This document shows positions 1-9,497 of a DNA stretch of 64,000 nucleotides, piece by piece (position 1 is the first letter of the stretch; each line of letters opens with the position of its first letter). The notes beneath the pieces are model-generated. The model saw only the letters and a program-made list of their open reading frames with translations, was not told the origin of the DNA and searched no databases. The stretch is from Streptomyces virginiae. Its GTDB lineage: Bacteria; Actinomycetota; Actinomycetes; Streptomycetales; Streptomycetaceae. The translations under genes and the position numbers were made by a program. The stretch spans positions 62,001 through 126,000 of the forward strand of contig NZ_JOAK01000010.1 in assembly GCF_000720455.1 (NCBI RefSeq). Reading direction: 5' to 3'.

Positions 1-118
1 GATCCGGCCTGATCGACAGGACACCTCCTAGGCCGGTACGGCGCCGGAAGGTCCCGTTCGGGTGGTCCCGTCGCGCGCCGTACACGGCCCCGCGGCGGGC
101 GCTGGTAAGCGGTGGTGG

Positions 119-1720
119 ATGCAGCTCTCCTCCCGCCGCCTGCGCGCCGCCCTGCTCGCCGCGGCCTCCCTCACCCTCGTCGCCGCCGTACTGCCCCCGC
201 CGAAGGCCCTGGGCATCGGCGACCGGCTCTTCCCCGATCTCGGGAACCCGGGCTACGACGTCCTCTCGTACGACCTGTCCTTCACGTACAAGGACAACAA
301 GAGCCCCCTCGACGCGGTCACCGTGATCGACGCCCGGGCGACGGCGCCGCTGGAGCGGGTCAACCTGGACTTCACGCACGGCAAGGTGGCCTCGGCCGAG
401 GTCAACGGGGAGCCCGCACGGTTCGAGAGCGTGGGGGAGGACCTCGTCCTGACCCCGCGGCGCGCCGTGGCGGACGGCGGCCCGCTGCGCATCACGGTCC
501 GGCACACCAGCGACCCGCGCGGCCGCGGGGACGGCGGCTGGGTGCCCACCGAGGACGGTCTGGCCATGGCCAACCAGGCGGACGCAGCCCACCGCGTGTT
601 CCCCTGCAACGACCATCCCGCCGACAAGGCCCTCTTCACCTTCCGCATCAGCGCCCCCGCCGGGCTGACGGCCGTCGCCAACGGGTACCAGGTGGCCCCT
701 GCCCTGCGCATCGGCCCCTCGACGACGTGGACGTACCGGACCAGGCACCCGATGGCCACCGAGCTGGCCCAGGTCTCCGTGGGCCGCTCCGCCGTCGTGC
801 ACGGGACCGGACCGCACGGGCTGCCGCTGCGCGACGTGGTGCCCGCCGCCGACCGGCAGCGGCTCGACCCCTGGCTGAAGAAGACCGCCGGCCACATCGA
901 GTGGATGGAGGAGCGGGTCGGCCGCTACCCCTTCGAGAACTACGGGGTGCTGATCGCACGGGCGACGACCGGCTTCGAGCTGGAGACGCAGACCCTCTCG
1001 CTCTTCGAGAGCAGCCTGTTCTCCGGCGACGGCTACCCCGAGTGGTACGTCGAGTCGGTGATGGTCCACGAGCTCGCCCACCAGTGGTTCGGCGACAGCG
1101 TCACCCCGCGGACCTGGTCCGACCTGTGGCTCAACGAGGGACACGCCACCTGGTACGAGGCCCTGTACGCGGACGGGCTCGGCAAGTACTCCCTGGAGCG
1201 GCGCATGCGCGAGGCGTACCAGCGCTCCGACCAGTGGCGGGCGGCGGGCGGCCCCCCGGCCGCCCCGAAGGCCGCCGCACCCGGCGAGAAGATCGGGCTG
1301 TTCCGGCCGGTGGTCTACGACGGCGCCGCGCTGATCCTGTACGCACTGCGGCAGGAGATCGGCGCCCCGGCCTTCGACCGGATCGAGCGGCGCTGGGTCG
1401 CGCAGTACCGGGACGGGATCGCGGGCACGGCCGACTTCGTACGCCTGGCCTCGCAGGAGGCGGGCCGCGACCTCGGGGCCTTCCTGGAGCCGTGGCTGTA
1501 CGGGACGAAGACCCCGCCGATGCCGGGGCACCCGGAGTGGAGCACCCCGGCCCCGGCCCCGGCCGGCAAGTCGGCGGTCAAGGCGGCGGTCAAGGCGGCG
1601 GGCAAGTCGGCGGGCAAGGCCGCACCGGGCAAGGCCGCACCGGGCAAGGCGGCACCGGGCAGGGCGGCACCGGGCAGGGCCGCAGCGGGCAAGGCACTGC
1701 CCGGCGGGAAAAGGGTGTGA
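119..1720 (+). CDS. Secreted M1-family metallopeptidase with Lys/Ala/Pro repeat tail
   Basis: Zinc aminopeptidase-like protein of 533 aa, probably exported. The ATG at 119 is chosen because it puts an Arg-containing n-region and a hydrophobic stretch (LLAAASLTLVAAVL) at the very N-terminus as a signal peptide; an in-frame start at 62 would bury it. The gluzincin motif HELAHQW (H317, H321) and downstream LNEGHATWYE (E340) give the three zinc ligands and the catalytic Glu. The usual GAMEN substrate loop is replaced by GFELETQT. At 533 aa it lacks the C-terminal helical ARM domain of PepN-type enzymes. The last 55 residues are Lys/Ala/Gly/Pro repeats, possibly a wall- or DNA-binding tail (inference). 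Family is clear; substrate is unknown. Confidence 0.88.
   Translation: MQLSSRRLRAALLAAASLTLVAAVLPPPKALGIGDRLFPDLGNPGYDVLSYDLSFTYKDNKSPLDAVTVIDARATAPLERVNLDFTHGKVASAEVNGEPARFESVGEDLVLTPRRAVADGGPLRITVRHTSDPRGRGDGGWVPTEDGLAMANQADAAHRVFPCNDHPADKALFTFRISAPAGLTAVANGYQVAPALRIGPSTTWTYRTRHPMATELAQVSVGRSAVVHGTGPHGLPLRDVVPAADRQRLDPWLKKTAGHIEWMEERVGRYPFENYGVLIARATTGFELETQTLSLFESSLFSGDGYPEWYVESVMVHELAHQWFGDSVTPRTWSDLWLNEGHATWYEALYADGLGKYSLERRMREAYQRSDQWRAAGGPPAAPKAAAPGEKIGLFRPVVYDGAALILYALRQEIGAPAFDRIERRWVAQYRDGIAGTADFVRLASQEAGRDLGAFLEPWLYGTKTPPMPGHPEWSTPAPAPAGKSAVKAAVKAAGKSAGKAAPGKAAPGKAAPGRAAPGRAAAGKALPGGKRV
1613..1702 (+). repeat. 15-bp in-frame tandem repeat (GKAAP pentapeptides)
   Basis: Six consecutive 15-bp units encode GKAAP, GKAAP, GKAAP, GRAAP, GRAAA and GKALP at the C-terminus of the metallopeptidase, after a less regular Lys/Ala stretch. 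Such arrays vary in copy number between strains. Confidence 0.8.
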
Positions 1721-1853
1721 CCGCCGAGGAACGGGCATGTCACCATCGACGGGTCCGTTCGGGGAATCCCCGGGCGGTGTGACACGTTGGACGTGACAGT
1801 TACCGTGTCCCCGCCAGGCGTGACACCGCTATTCGAATCGACGTAAGGATCCA

Positions 1854-3359
1854 ATGACCTCCTCTTCTTCCCCTTCCCAGGACGCGCGGGACGCAACGGA
1901 CGTGCGTGACTCGCAGAGCTTCACCGAGAGCCTTCGGGCCGATGCCCTGATGGAAGAGGACGTCGCCTGGAGCCACGAGATCGACGGAGAACGGGACGGC
2001 GACCAGTTCGACCGCTCCGAGCGCGCGGCCCTGCGCCGCGTGGCCGGCCTCTCCACCGAGCTCGAAGACGTCACCGAGGTCGAGTACCGACAGCTCCGCC
2101 TGGAGCGCGTCGTCCTCGTCGGTGTCTGGACCTCCGGCACGGTGCAGGACGCGGACAACTCCCTCGCGGAGCTCGCCGCCCTCGCCGAGACGGCTGGTGC
2201 TCTCGTACTGGACGGCGTGATCCAGCGCCGCGACAAGCCGGACCCGGCCACCTTCATCGGTTCGGGCAAGGCCCGCGAGCTGCGTGACATCGTCATGGAG
2301 AGCGGCGCCGACACCGTCGTCTGCGACGGTGAGCTCAGCCCCGGCCAGCTCATCGCCCTCGAAGACGTCGTCAAGGTCAAGGTGGTCGACCGGACCGCCC
2401 TGATCCTGGACATCTTCGCCCAGCACGCCAAGTCCCGAGAGGGCAAGGCACAGGTCGCACTCGCGCAGATGCAGTACATGCTGCCGCGACTGCGCGGCTG
2501 GGGTCAGTCGCTCTCCCGGCAGATGGGTGGCGGCGGCGGTGGCGGCATGGCCACCCGAGGCCCCGGTGAGACCAAGATCGAGACCGACCGGCGACGGATC
2601 CGCGAGAAGATGGCGAAGATGCGCCGGGAGATCGCGGAGATGAAGACCGGCCGCGACATCAAGCGGCAGGAACGGCGCCGCAACAAGGTGCCCTCGGTCG
2701 CCATCGCCGGCTACACCAACGCGGGCAAGTCCTCGCTGCTCAACCGCCTCACGGGCGCGGGCGTGCTGGTGGAGAACGCGCTGTTCGCCACCCTCGACCC
2801 GACCGTGCGCCGGGCCGAGACGCCGAGCGGCCGGATCTACACCCTGGCCGACACGGTCGGATTCGTCCGGCACCTGCCCCACCACCTCGTCGAGGCGTTC
2901 CGATCCACGATGGAGGAGGTCGGCGACGCCGACCTGATCCTGCACATCGTGGACGGATCGCACCCGGCGCCGGAGGAGCAGCTGGCGGCGGTGCGCGAGG
3001 TCATCCGCGAGGTCGGCGCGGTCAACGTGCCCGAGATCGTGGTGATCAACAAGGCCGACGCCGCGGACCCGCTCGTCCTGCAGCGGCTGCTGCGGATCGA
3101 GCGGCACTCCATCGCCGTCTCGGCGCGGACGGGCATGGGCATCGAGGAACTCCTCGCGCTCATCGACTCCGAGCTGCCGCGGCCCGAGGTCGAGGTGGAG
3201 GCCCTGGTGCCGTACACCCGCGGCTCGCTGGTCGCCAAGGCGCATGCCGAGGGCGAGGTGATCTCCGAGGAGCACACCCCGGAGGGCACCCTGCTCAAGG
3301 CACGCGTCCACCAGGAACTGGCGGCGGACCTGGCGCCGTACGCGCTGGCGAAGCAGTAG
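1854..3359 (+). CDS. hflX: GTPase HflX
   Basis: Ribosome-associated GTPase of 501 aa that in characterised bacteria splits stalled or heat-damaged 70S ribosomes. The N-terminal HflX domain spans roughly residues 75-265 and includes the Gly-rich linker GGGGGGMATRGPGETK. The G domain follows, with P-loop AGYTNAGKSS near residue 285, DTVGF (G3) and NKAD (G4). The first 70 residues are acidic and poorly conserved, as is usual in actinomycetes. SD AAGGA (1846-1850) sits 3-4 nt upstream of the ATG, a short but acceptable spacing. It ends at a strong bidirectional terminator shared with the convergent protease gene. Confidence 0.96.
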   Translation: MTSSSSPSQDARDATDVRDSQSFTESLRADALMEEDVAWSHEIDGERDGDQFDRSERAALRRVAGLSTELEDVTEVEYRQLRLERVVLVGVWTSGTVQDADNSLAELAALAETAGALVLDGVIQRRDKPDPATFIGSGKARELRDIVMESGADTVVCDGELSPGQLIALEDVVKVKVVDRTALILDIFAQHAKSREGKAQVALAQMQYMLPRLRGWGQSLSRQMGGGGGGGMATRGPGETKIETDRRRIREKMAKMRREIAEMKTGRDIKRQERRRNKVPSVAIAGYTNAGKSSLLNRLTGAGVLVENALFATLDPTVRRAETPSGRIYTLADTVGFVRHLPHHLVEAFRSTMEEVGDADLILHIVDGSHPAPEEQLAAVREVIREVGAVNVPEIVVINKADAADPLVLQRLLRIERHSIAVSARTGMGIEELLALIDSELPRPEVEVEALVPYTRGSLVAKAHAEGEVISEEHTPEGTLLKARVHQELAADLAPYALAKQ

Positions 3360-3375
3360 CCCTGAGCTTCTGACG

Positions 3376-3412
3376 ACTGAGGGCCCCCCGCGGTGTGCGG
3401 GGGGCCCTCAGT
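3376..3412. terminator. Bidirectional terminator between hflX and the trypsin-like gene
   Basis: Perfect 16-bp inverted repeat (3376-3391 and 3397-3412) with a GGTGT loop, between two convergent genes. There is no long T-tract, as is usual in Streptomyces. Confidence 0.85.
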
Positions 3413-3466
3413 GGTTCGTCATCGCTCCGGGCGGTCTGCCGGCGGCCACCGGCTGCCGGCCAGCGG

Positions 3467-4636
3467 CTACTTGAACTTGTTGCTGACCGCGGTGAAGATG
3501 CCCTTCGCCTCCGGACCCAGCCGCGGTCCGGCCAGCCAGCCCGCCTTGGCCGGGCCGATCGAGGTGTTCGACACCAGCGCCGGCTTGCCGTCGGCGCCCG
3601 CGGCGACCCAGCCGCCGCCCGAGGCGCCGCCGGTCATCGTGCAGCCGATGCGGTACATCACCGGCTCGTTCGCCCTCAGGGTCAGCCGGCCCGGCCTGTC
3701 CGTGCACTGGAAGGCCTTCTGGCCGTCGAACGGGGCCGCCGCCGGGTAACCCGTCGCCGTCAGGCTCGCCACCTTCGGCACGGCGGGCGCCGCGAACTCC
3801 ACCGGGAGCGCCGAACCGACCGTCTCCTCAAGGGACTTGCCACTGCCCTTCTCGGGCGTCACGTGCAGCACGGCGAAGTCGTACGGAGCGCCCGCGCCGC
3901 CGGTCGGACCACCGGTCGCGATCCACTGGTCGGAGGTCTGCGCCCAGTCGCTCCACCACACGCCGAACGGGGCCACCTGCTCACGGGGCGCGCCCTTGAG
4001 CTGCGCCGACGGCTTGCCCGCGTTGTTGTAGGAGGGCACGAAGGCGATGTTGCGGTACCAGCCGCCGGCCTTGCCCGCGTGCACGCAGTGCCCCGCGGTC
4101 CAGACCATGTTCGACTTGCCGGGGTGTGCGGGGTCCTTGACGACGGTCGCCGAGCAGACCATCGAGCCCTCGGGGCCGTCGAAGAAGACCTTGCCGGACT
4201 CCGGAACGCTCTGGTGGTAGGGCGCGTTGGCGGGCTTGGCCGCGACCGGCGCCGGGGTCGGGTCGGTGACGCCCTGGTCCCTGCCCGCGTCCGGGTCGAC
4301 GGACGGGCGCTGCGGCTGCTCCGCGTCACGCATGCGGTCCGGGTCCCAGAGGTCCTCGATGATCGGGTTTATGTAGTCGCCCGCTTCGCGGAGCCAGTCC
4401 TCCTGCTTCCAGTTCTTCCACTCACCCCCCTTCCACTTCTCCAGGTCGATGCCGCGTTCCTTGAGCTTTTGCTTGAGCTGGTCCGGGATCTTGATCCCGT
4501 CCGTGTTCGGCAGGCTCGCCGCCACGGTCGGCTTGGCGTCGGCGCCGGCCTCCCCGTCGCCGGGGCCGCAGGCAGCGGCGGTCAGCACGAGGGCGGCCGC
4601 GCACAGCGTCGCGGTGACCGGTCGGTTCGGTCGCAT
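3467..4636 (-). CDS. Exported trypsin-like serine protease, lipoprotein
   Basis: 389 aa. The N-terminus has a basic start, a hydrophobic segment and the lipobox LTAAAC (Cys about residue 23), so it is probably membrane-anchored outside the cell. Residues 40-145 are charged and Trp-rich with a Pro-rich linker. The S1-type catalytic domain follows with His in WTAGHCV, Asp in YDFAVLHV and Ser in TGGASGGGW. It is transcribed divergently from the siderophore operon, with 237 bp between the start codons. Whether it is an active peptidase, and on what, cannot be told from sequence. Confidence 0.88.
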   Translation of the reverse strand: MRPNRPVTATLCAAALVLTAAACGPGDGEAGADAKPTVAASLPNTDGIKIPDQLKQKLKERGIDLEKWKGGEWKNWKQEDWLREAGDYINPIIEDLWDPDRMRDAEQPQRPSVDPDAGRDQGVTDPTPAPVAAKPANAPYHQSVPESGKVFFDGPEGSMVCSATVVKDPAHPGKSNMVWTAGHCVHAGKAGGWYRNIAFVPSYNNAGKPSAQLKGAPREQVAPFGVWWSDWAQTSDQWIATGGPTGGAGAPYDFAVLHVTPEKGSGKSLEETVGSALPVEFAAPAVPKVASLTATGYPAAAPFDGQKAFQCTDRPGRLTLRANEPVMYRIGCTMTGGASGGGWVAAGADGKPALVSNTSIGPAKAGWLAGPRLGPEAKGIFTAVSNKFK

Positions 4637-4873
4637 GTCGTTCGTCCCCCTGGAGGTTCGAGGCGTGGAGTGGAGCCCCCCACTATGCCGCTGCCGCCGA
4701 GGACGACACAGCCCGGGTCAGTGGTTCCTTTTGCTCATTTCTTGAGTACCAAGGATCTTGCCTCCACCCGTGATCCGTCGCCGTCACCGTCGTTGGTACG
4801 TACGGGGGATGGGGGAGCGTTGGTGTTCGAAGCGCAATCCGTAAGTGAAGTCAGTGCGGGAGGAGCGACACTC

Positions 4874-6280
4874 GTGGCATTCACCGAGCCTGCCGGGGCG
4901 GCGGCCGCGACACAGGCCCCGCCGCAGGAAATGCCGCAAGGAGAGCCCCGGGCAACGCCCCAAGTGCCGCCGCAGACCGGCCGGGCGGCAGGCCCCGACG
5001 GCATCCTGCGCAGGCAGGCGCAGCGGGAGTCCGCGGCCCGGACGTACGCCCGCTCCCTGCCCATCGTCCCGGTACGGGCGCGCGGGCTGACCATCGAGGG
5101 CGCCGACGGCCGGCGTTACCTCGACTGCCTCTCCGGCGCCGGCACCCTCGCGCTCGGGCACAACCACCCGGTGGTCCTGGAAGCCGTCCGCGGCGTCCTC
5201 GACTCGGGTGCGCCGCTCCACGTCCTGGACCTCGCCACACCGGTCAAGGACGCCTTCACCACCGAGCTGTTCGCCAACCTGCCGCCGGCGCTGGCCGCCG
5301 ACGCGCGCATCCAGTTCTGCGGGCCCGCCGGCACGGACGCCGTGGAGGCCGCCCTCAAACTGGTCCGCACCGCGACCGGCCGCTGCGGACTGCTCGCCTT
5401 CACCGGGGCCTACCACGGCATGACCGCCGGCGCCCTGGAAGCCTCGGGCGGCGCCGCCGATGGCCGGGTGACCCGGCTTCCCTACCCGCAGGACTTCCGC
5501 TGCCCGTTCGGCGTCGGCGGGCCCGAGGGAGCCGAACTCGCCGCGCGCTGGACGGAGAACCTGCTCGACGACCCCAAGGGCGGCATCCCCCTCCCCGCCG
5601 GCCTGATCGTCGAACCCGTGCAGGGCGAGGGCGGGGTCAACCCCGCACCGGACGGCTGGCTGCGCCGCATCCGCGAGATCACCGCGTCGAGGGGGATCCC
5701 CCTCATCGCCGACGAGGTCCAGACGGGGGTCGGCCGGACCGGAGCCTTCTGGGGCGTCGACCACGCCGGGGTGGTGCCCGACGTGATGGTCCTGTCCAAG
5801 GCGATCGGCGGCAGCCTGCCCCTCGCGGTGATCGTGTACCGGTCGGGCCTGGACGTGTGGGCACCCGGAGCCCACGCCGGCACCTTCCGCGGCAACCAGC
5901 TCGCCATGGCCGCCGGCACCGCCACGCTCGCCTTCGTCCGTGAGAACCGGCTCGCGGAACGCGCCGCCGTCCTCGGCGACCGGATGACGGCGGCCCTGCG
6001 CGGCCTGGCCGCCGGGCAGCCCTGCATCGGGGACGTCCGGGGCCGCGGCCTGATGATCGGCCTCGAACTCGTCGATCCCGACACCGGGGCCGCCGCACCG
6101 GCCCTCGCCGCGGCCGTCCGCCAGGAGTGCCTGGAACGCGGCCTGATCGTCGAACTCGGCGGCCGCCACAGCGCCGTGGTCCGCCTGCTCCCACCGCTGA
6201 CCCTCACCGACGAGCAGGCCGCGGCGGTCCTCGACCGCCTGGCCGACGCCATCCCGGCCGCTGCCCGACGGCCCCGCTGA
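4874..6280 (+). CDS. Diaminobutyrate--2-oxoglutarate aminotransferase (siderophore operon)
   Basis: Class III PLP-dependent aminotransferase of 468 aa, related to EctB/DABA aminotransferases that make L-2,4-diaminobutyrate from aspartate semialdehyde. The GTG at 4874 is chosen because GGGAGGAG (4858-4865) lies 8 nt upstream; the GTG at 4823 has no comparable SD. The first 60 residues are Ala/Pro/Gln-rich. The domain shows AGTLALGHNHP, GAYHGMTAGALE, the PLP Asp in LIADEVQTGVGRTG and the Schiff-base Lys in VLSKAIGGSLP. It is first in the NIS operon, 20 bp upstream of the first NIS synthetase, so diaminobutyrate is probably the amine building block (inference). Confidence 0.9.
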   Translation: MAFTEPAGAAAATQAPPQEMPQGEPRATPQVPPQTGRAAGPDGILRRQAQRESAARTYARSLPIVPVRARGLTIEGADGRRYLDCLSGAGTLALGHNHPVVLEAVRGVLDSGAPLHVLDLATPVKDAFTTELFANLPPALAADARIQFCGPAGTDAVEAALKLVRTATGRCGLLAFTGAYHGMTAGALEASGGAADGRVTRLPYPQDFRCPFGVGGPEGAELAARWTENLLDDPKGGIPLPAGLIVEPVQGEGGVNPAPDGWLRRIREITASRGIPLIADEVQTGVGRTGAFWGVDHAGVVPDVMVLSKAIGGSLPLAVIVYRSGLDVWAPGAHAGTFRGNQLAMAAGTATLAFVRENRLAERAAVLGDRMTAALRGLAAGQPCIGDVRGRGLMIGLELVDPDTGAAAPALAAAVRQECLERGLIVELGGRHSAVVRLLPPLTLTDEQAAAVLDRLADAIPAAARRPR

Positions 6281-6300
6281 CCCGCACCGGAGGACCCGTG

Positions 6301-8658
6301 ATGCCAGAGCCGCACCAGTCCACCCCGACCACTCCCCTCACCCCGACCACTCCCCTCACCCCGACCACTCCTCTCACGCCGATCCAGCCCAACCCCCTTC
6401 CGGAAAACCCGGCTTCCAACGCCTCCCCGCCCGAGGCCGCCCCGGAAGGGCCGGCTCACCCGCAGCCCCTGCCCGACCCGGCCCGGACGGCGCCCCCGCG
6501 CCCCGAGCCCGGAGCCTGCGCCCCGGGGCCGGCGCCGGCGCCCGCCGCCGCACCCGCGGCCACCGCCGACCCCGTACGGGACCCTGCCCCGGTGCAGCCG
6601 CCCACCGCGCCCGCCCCTGCCACCGGCGCGCCGGCCCCGCCCGCCGCCGCCACGCCCCGTAGCGCGGAGCACGTCCAGGCCGCTGACCCGCACACCCCCT
6701 CGGCCGAAACGGCCACCGGGCATCGCCCCGCCGCCGACGCCCACACCGACGGGACCACGGCCGAGCACCCCCCGACAGCGGCCTCGACCCCCGCCGTGCC
6801 GTTCCCGCAGCCCGCCACGGCCGACGCCGGGGCGACCGCCACCGTGCCGCGGCAGAAAGACGGCACGCCCAGAGCCCGCACCGGCTGGCCGGGCTTCATC
6901 CGACCGGAGCCGACCGCCGGACCCGACCCCCTGGACCACCCCGACCCGGCCCTCGCCGCCGAAGCCGCGGCAGTGGAGAACCTCCTGCGGTGCTGGGTCC
7001 GCGAATCCGGACTCCACCGCCCCGACGGCCCCACCGGCAGCCCCCTGCGCATCCCCCTTCCCGCATCCGGCACCGCCGTGCTGGTCGGTGTCCGCCACTG
7101 GTCCCACGCGGGCTGGCACCGCTTCGGCCCCGCCCGCCTCGAAGGCACCGCCGCCACCGCGCCGTGCCTGGACGCCGTCACCCTCGCCGCGCTCATCGCC
7201 CGTGAGGGTGCGGGCGACGGCCGCGGCAGCTCCGACCTCGTCGGCCGGGTCGCCGACTCGGTGCGCCGTACCACCGAGTTCATCGCCGACCGGCGAGAGC
7301 GTCCCACCGCCCCGGCCCCCGCCTGCGCGGACCGCTTCCTCACCGCCGAACAGTCGCTCCTCCTCGGCCACCCCCTCCAGCCGGACCCGAAGAGCCGCGA
7401 AGGACTCTCCGAGACCGAGGCCCGTCGCTACTCACCCGAACTCCACGGCTCCTTTCCCCTGCACTGGTTCGCGGTCGATCCCTCCGCACTCGCCACCGAA
7501 TCCGCATGGACCGAGCGCGGCCGCCCCGTCTCCGCGCCACAGCTCCTCGGCCGACTCGCCCCCGGACTTCCGCTGCCCAACGGCACCACCCCCCTTCCCC
7601 TGCATCCCTGGCAGGCCCGCGAACTCCTCCAGCGCCCCTCCGTCACCGCCCTCCGCGACGCGGGGCTCCTGCACGACCTGGGCCCGCACGGAGAGGCCTG
7701 GTACCCGACCTCGTCCGTCCGCACCGTCCACCGGCCGGGCGCCCCCGCGATGCTGAAGCTCTCCCTGGCCTTGCGCATCACCAACTCCCGCCGCGAGAAC
7801 CTCCGCAAGGAACTCCACCGAGGCGTGGAGGTGCACCGGCTGCTCCGCACCGGCCTCACCGAGCAGTGGCAGGCGGCCCACCCCGGCTTCGACATCGTCC
7901 GCGACCCCGCCTGGGTGGCCGTGGACGCCCCGGACGGCACCCCCGTCCCCGGCCTCGACGCCCTGCTCCGTCACAACCCCTTCCGCTCGGGCGACGACGC
8001 CGTCTGCATCGCCGCGCTCACCTCTCCCCGCCCATGGCCCGGCCGGACCACCATGAGCTCCCGGCTCGCCGAGATCGTCACCGCTCTCGCCTCCGCCACC
8101 GGACACACCACCTCAGCGGTCGCCGCCGAGTGGTTCCTGCGCTACCTCGACCACGTGGTCCTGCCCGTCCTCGCCTTCGACTCCCTCGCCGGCATCGCCC
8201 TCGAAGCGCACCAACAGAACACGCTGGTCCTCCTCGACCCGGCCGGCTGGCCCACCGGCGGCCGCTACCGCGACAACCAGGGCTACTACTTCCGCGAATC
8301 CCGCCGCGCGGAACTGGAGCAACGCCTCCCCGGCATCGGCGGCCGCAGCGACACCTTCGTCTCCGACTCCGTCACCGACGAACGCTTCGCCTACTACCTC
8401 GGCATCAACAACGTCCTCGGCCTGATCGGTGCCTTCGGCTCCCAGCGCCTCGCCGACGAACGCGTCCTCCTCGCCGCCTTCCGCCGCTTCCTCGCCAAGG
8501 CCGCGGGCCTCGGCCCGCTCCCCACACGGCTGCTCGACTCGCCCACCCTGCGCTGCAAGGCGAACCTGCTCACCCGCCTGGGCGGTCTCGACGAGCTGGT
8601 CGGCCCCGTCGACACCCAGTCCGTCTACGTCACCATCACCAACCCCCTTCACGATTGA
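6301..8658 (+). CDS. IucA/IucC-family NIS siderophore synthetase with long Pro-rich N-terminal extension
   Basis: Adenylating synthetase (785 aa) that couples a carboxylic acid such as citrate to an amine or alcohol. The family core starts near residue 215 (LAAEAAAVENLLRCWV). It contains the IucA-type motif RTVHRPGAPAMLKLSLALRI and the C-terminal FhuF-like region with EAHQQNTLVLL. The first 215 residues are low-complexity Pro/Ala/Thr, starting with a three-fold TTPLTP repeat; this is well beyond the usual family length of about 580-620 aa. SD CGGAGGA precedes ATG 6301 (GTG 6298 is also possible). An internal start near 6800-6930 cannot be excluded. Confidence 0.88.
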   Translation: MPEPHQSTPTTPLTPTTPLTPTTPLTPIQPNPLPENPASNASPPEAAPEGPAHPQPLPDPARTAPPRPEPGACAPGPAPAPAAAPAATADPVRDPAPVQPPTAPAPATGAPAPPAAATPRSAEHVQAADPHTPSAETATGHRPAADAHTDGTTAEHPPTAASTPAVPFPQPATADAGATATVPRQKDGTPRARTGWPGFIRPEPTAGPDPLDHPDPALAAEAAAVENLLRCWVRESGLHRPDGPTGSPLRIPLPASGTAVLVGVRHWSHAGWHRFGPARLEGTAATAPCLDAVTLAALIAREGAGDGRGSSDLVGRVADSVRRTTEFIADRRERPTAPAPACADRFLTAEQSLLLGHPLQPDPKSREGLSETEARRYSPELHGSFPLHWFAVDPSALATESAWTERGRPVSAPQLLGRLAPGLPLPNGTTPLPLHPWQARELLQRPSVTALRDAGLLHDLGPHGEAWYPTSSVRTVHRPGAPAMLKLSLALRITNSRRENLRKELHRGVEVHRLLRTGLTEQWQAAHPGFDIVRDPAWVAVDAPDGTPVPGLDALLRHNPFRSGDDAVCIAALTSPRPWPGRTTMSSRLAEIVTALASATGHTTSAVAAEWFLRYLDHVVLPVLAFDSLAGIALEAHQQNTLVLLDPAGWPTGGRYRDNQGYYFRESRRAELEQRLPGIGGRSDTFVSDSVTDERFAYYLGINNVLGLIGAFGSQRLADERVLLAAFRRFLAKAAGLGPLPTRLLDSPTLRCKANLLTRLGGLDELVGPVDTQSVYVTITNPLHD
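6325..6378 (+). repeat. 18-bp x3 tandem repeat in the synthetase N-terminus
   Basis: Three head-to-tail 18-bp units encode PTTPLT; the third has three base changes. They lie in the disordered extension of the first NIS synthetase. Confidence 0.85.
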
Positions 8659-8691
8659 CGCGTCGGCGCCCGACGCGGAGGAGAGCCCCCG

Positions 8692-9399
8692 ATGCGCCTC
8701 ACGGACACCGCCGCCGGTCTCGCCGGACCCGGCCTCGACGCCGCTGACGCGGTCGACGCCTACGGCGCCCGCCGGCACACCCACGCACATCGACTCGACG
8801 TCGACCTGCTGCCCCTGCTCGCCGAGGCCGACCTGCTCGATTCACCGGCCACCTGGGGCAGCGTCACCACCCGGGCCGGGGCCTTCCGCCTCGAACCCGT
8901 ACGGCCGGGCCGAGACCTGGAGCTCCTCACCGCGTGGATGAACGATCCCGAAGTGGCCGCCTACTGGGAGCTCGCCGGCCCCGCCGCGGTCACCGCGGCC
9001 CACCTGCGGTCCCAGCTCGACGGCGACGGCCGGAGCATCCCCTGCCTCGGCCTCCTCGACGGCACGCCGATGAGCTACTGGGAGATCTACCGGGCCGACC
9101 TCGACCCGCTCTCCCGCCACTACCCGGCGCGCCCCCACGACACGGGTATCCACCTGCTCATCGGAGACGGCACGAACCGGGGCCGCGGGCTGGGCACGAC
9201 CCTGCTCCGTGCCGTCGCCGACCTGGTACTCGGCAACCGCCCCCGCTGCACACGCGTCGTCGCGGAACCGGACATCCGCAACACCCCCTCCGTATCGGCC
9301 TTCCTCGGCTCAGGCTTCCGCTGCCATGCGGAAATCGATCTTCCCGAGAAGCGCGCCGCCCTGATGGTCCGGGAACGGGTGCTGCGCAATCTCCTCTGA
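8692..9399 (+). CDS. GNAT acyltransferase of the siderophore operon (IucB/MbtK-like)
   Basis: 235 aa. The C-terminal 170 residues carry the siderophore-type acetyltransferase fold: LEPVRPGRDLELLTAWMNDPEVAAYWEL, then MSYWEIYRADLD, HLLIGDGTNRGRGLG (acyl-CoA pyrophosphate loop) and RVVAEPDIRNTPSVSAFLGSGF. Relatives acylate N-hydroxylated or primary amines of siderophore precursors. SD GGAGGAGAG precedes ATG 8692, 33 bp after the previous stop. It sits between the two NIS synthetases. Acyl donor and acceptor are unknown; no amine monooxygenase is encoded next to it. Confidence 0.87.
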   Translation: MRLTDTAAGLAGPGLDAADAVDAYGARRHTHAHRLDVDLLPLLAEADLLDSPATWGSVTTRAGAFRLEPVRPGRDLELLTAWMNDPEVAAYWELAGPAAVTAAHLRSQLDGDGRSIPCLGLLDGTPMSYWEIYRADLDPLSRHYPARPHDTGIHLLIGDGTNRGRGLGTTLLRAVADLVLGNRPRCTRVVAEPDIRNTPSVSAFLGSGFRCHAEIDLPEKRAALMVRERVLRNLL

Positions 9400-9497
9400 T
9401 CGCCGCCCCGCACGCCCCGACCGCCGTCGTCGCTCCGCACCTCTCCCTTCGAAAACTCTGCGTCGCGCAGCAAAGTTCCCGATCTTCGAGGAGTCCC

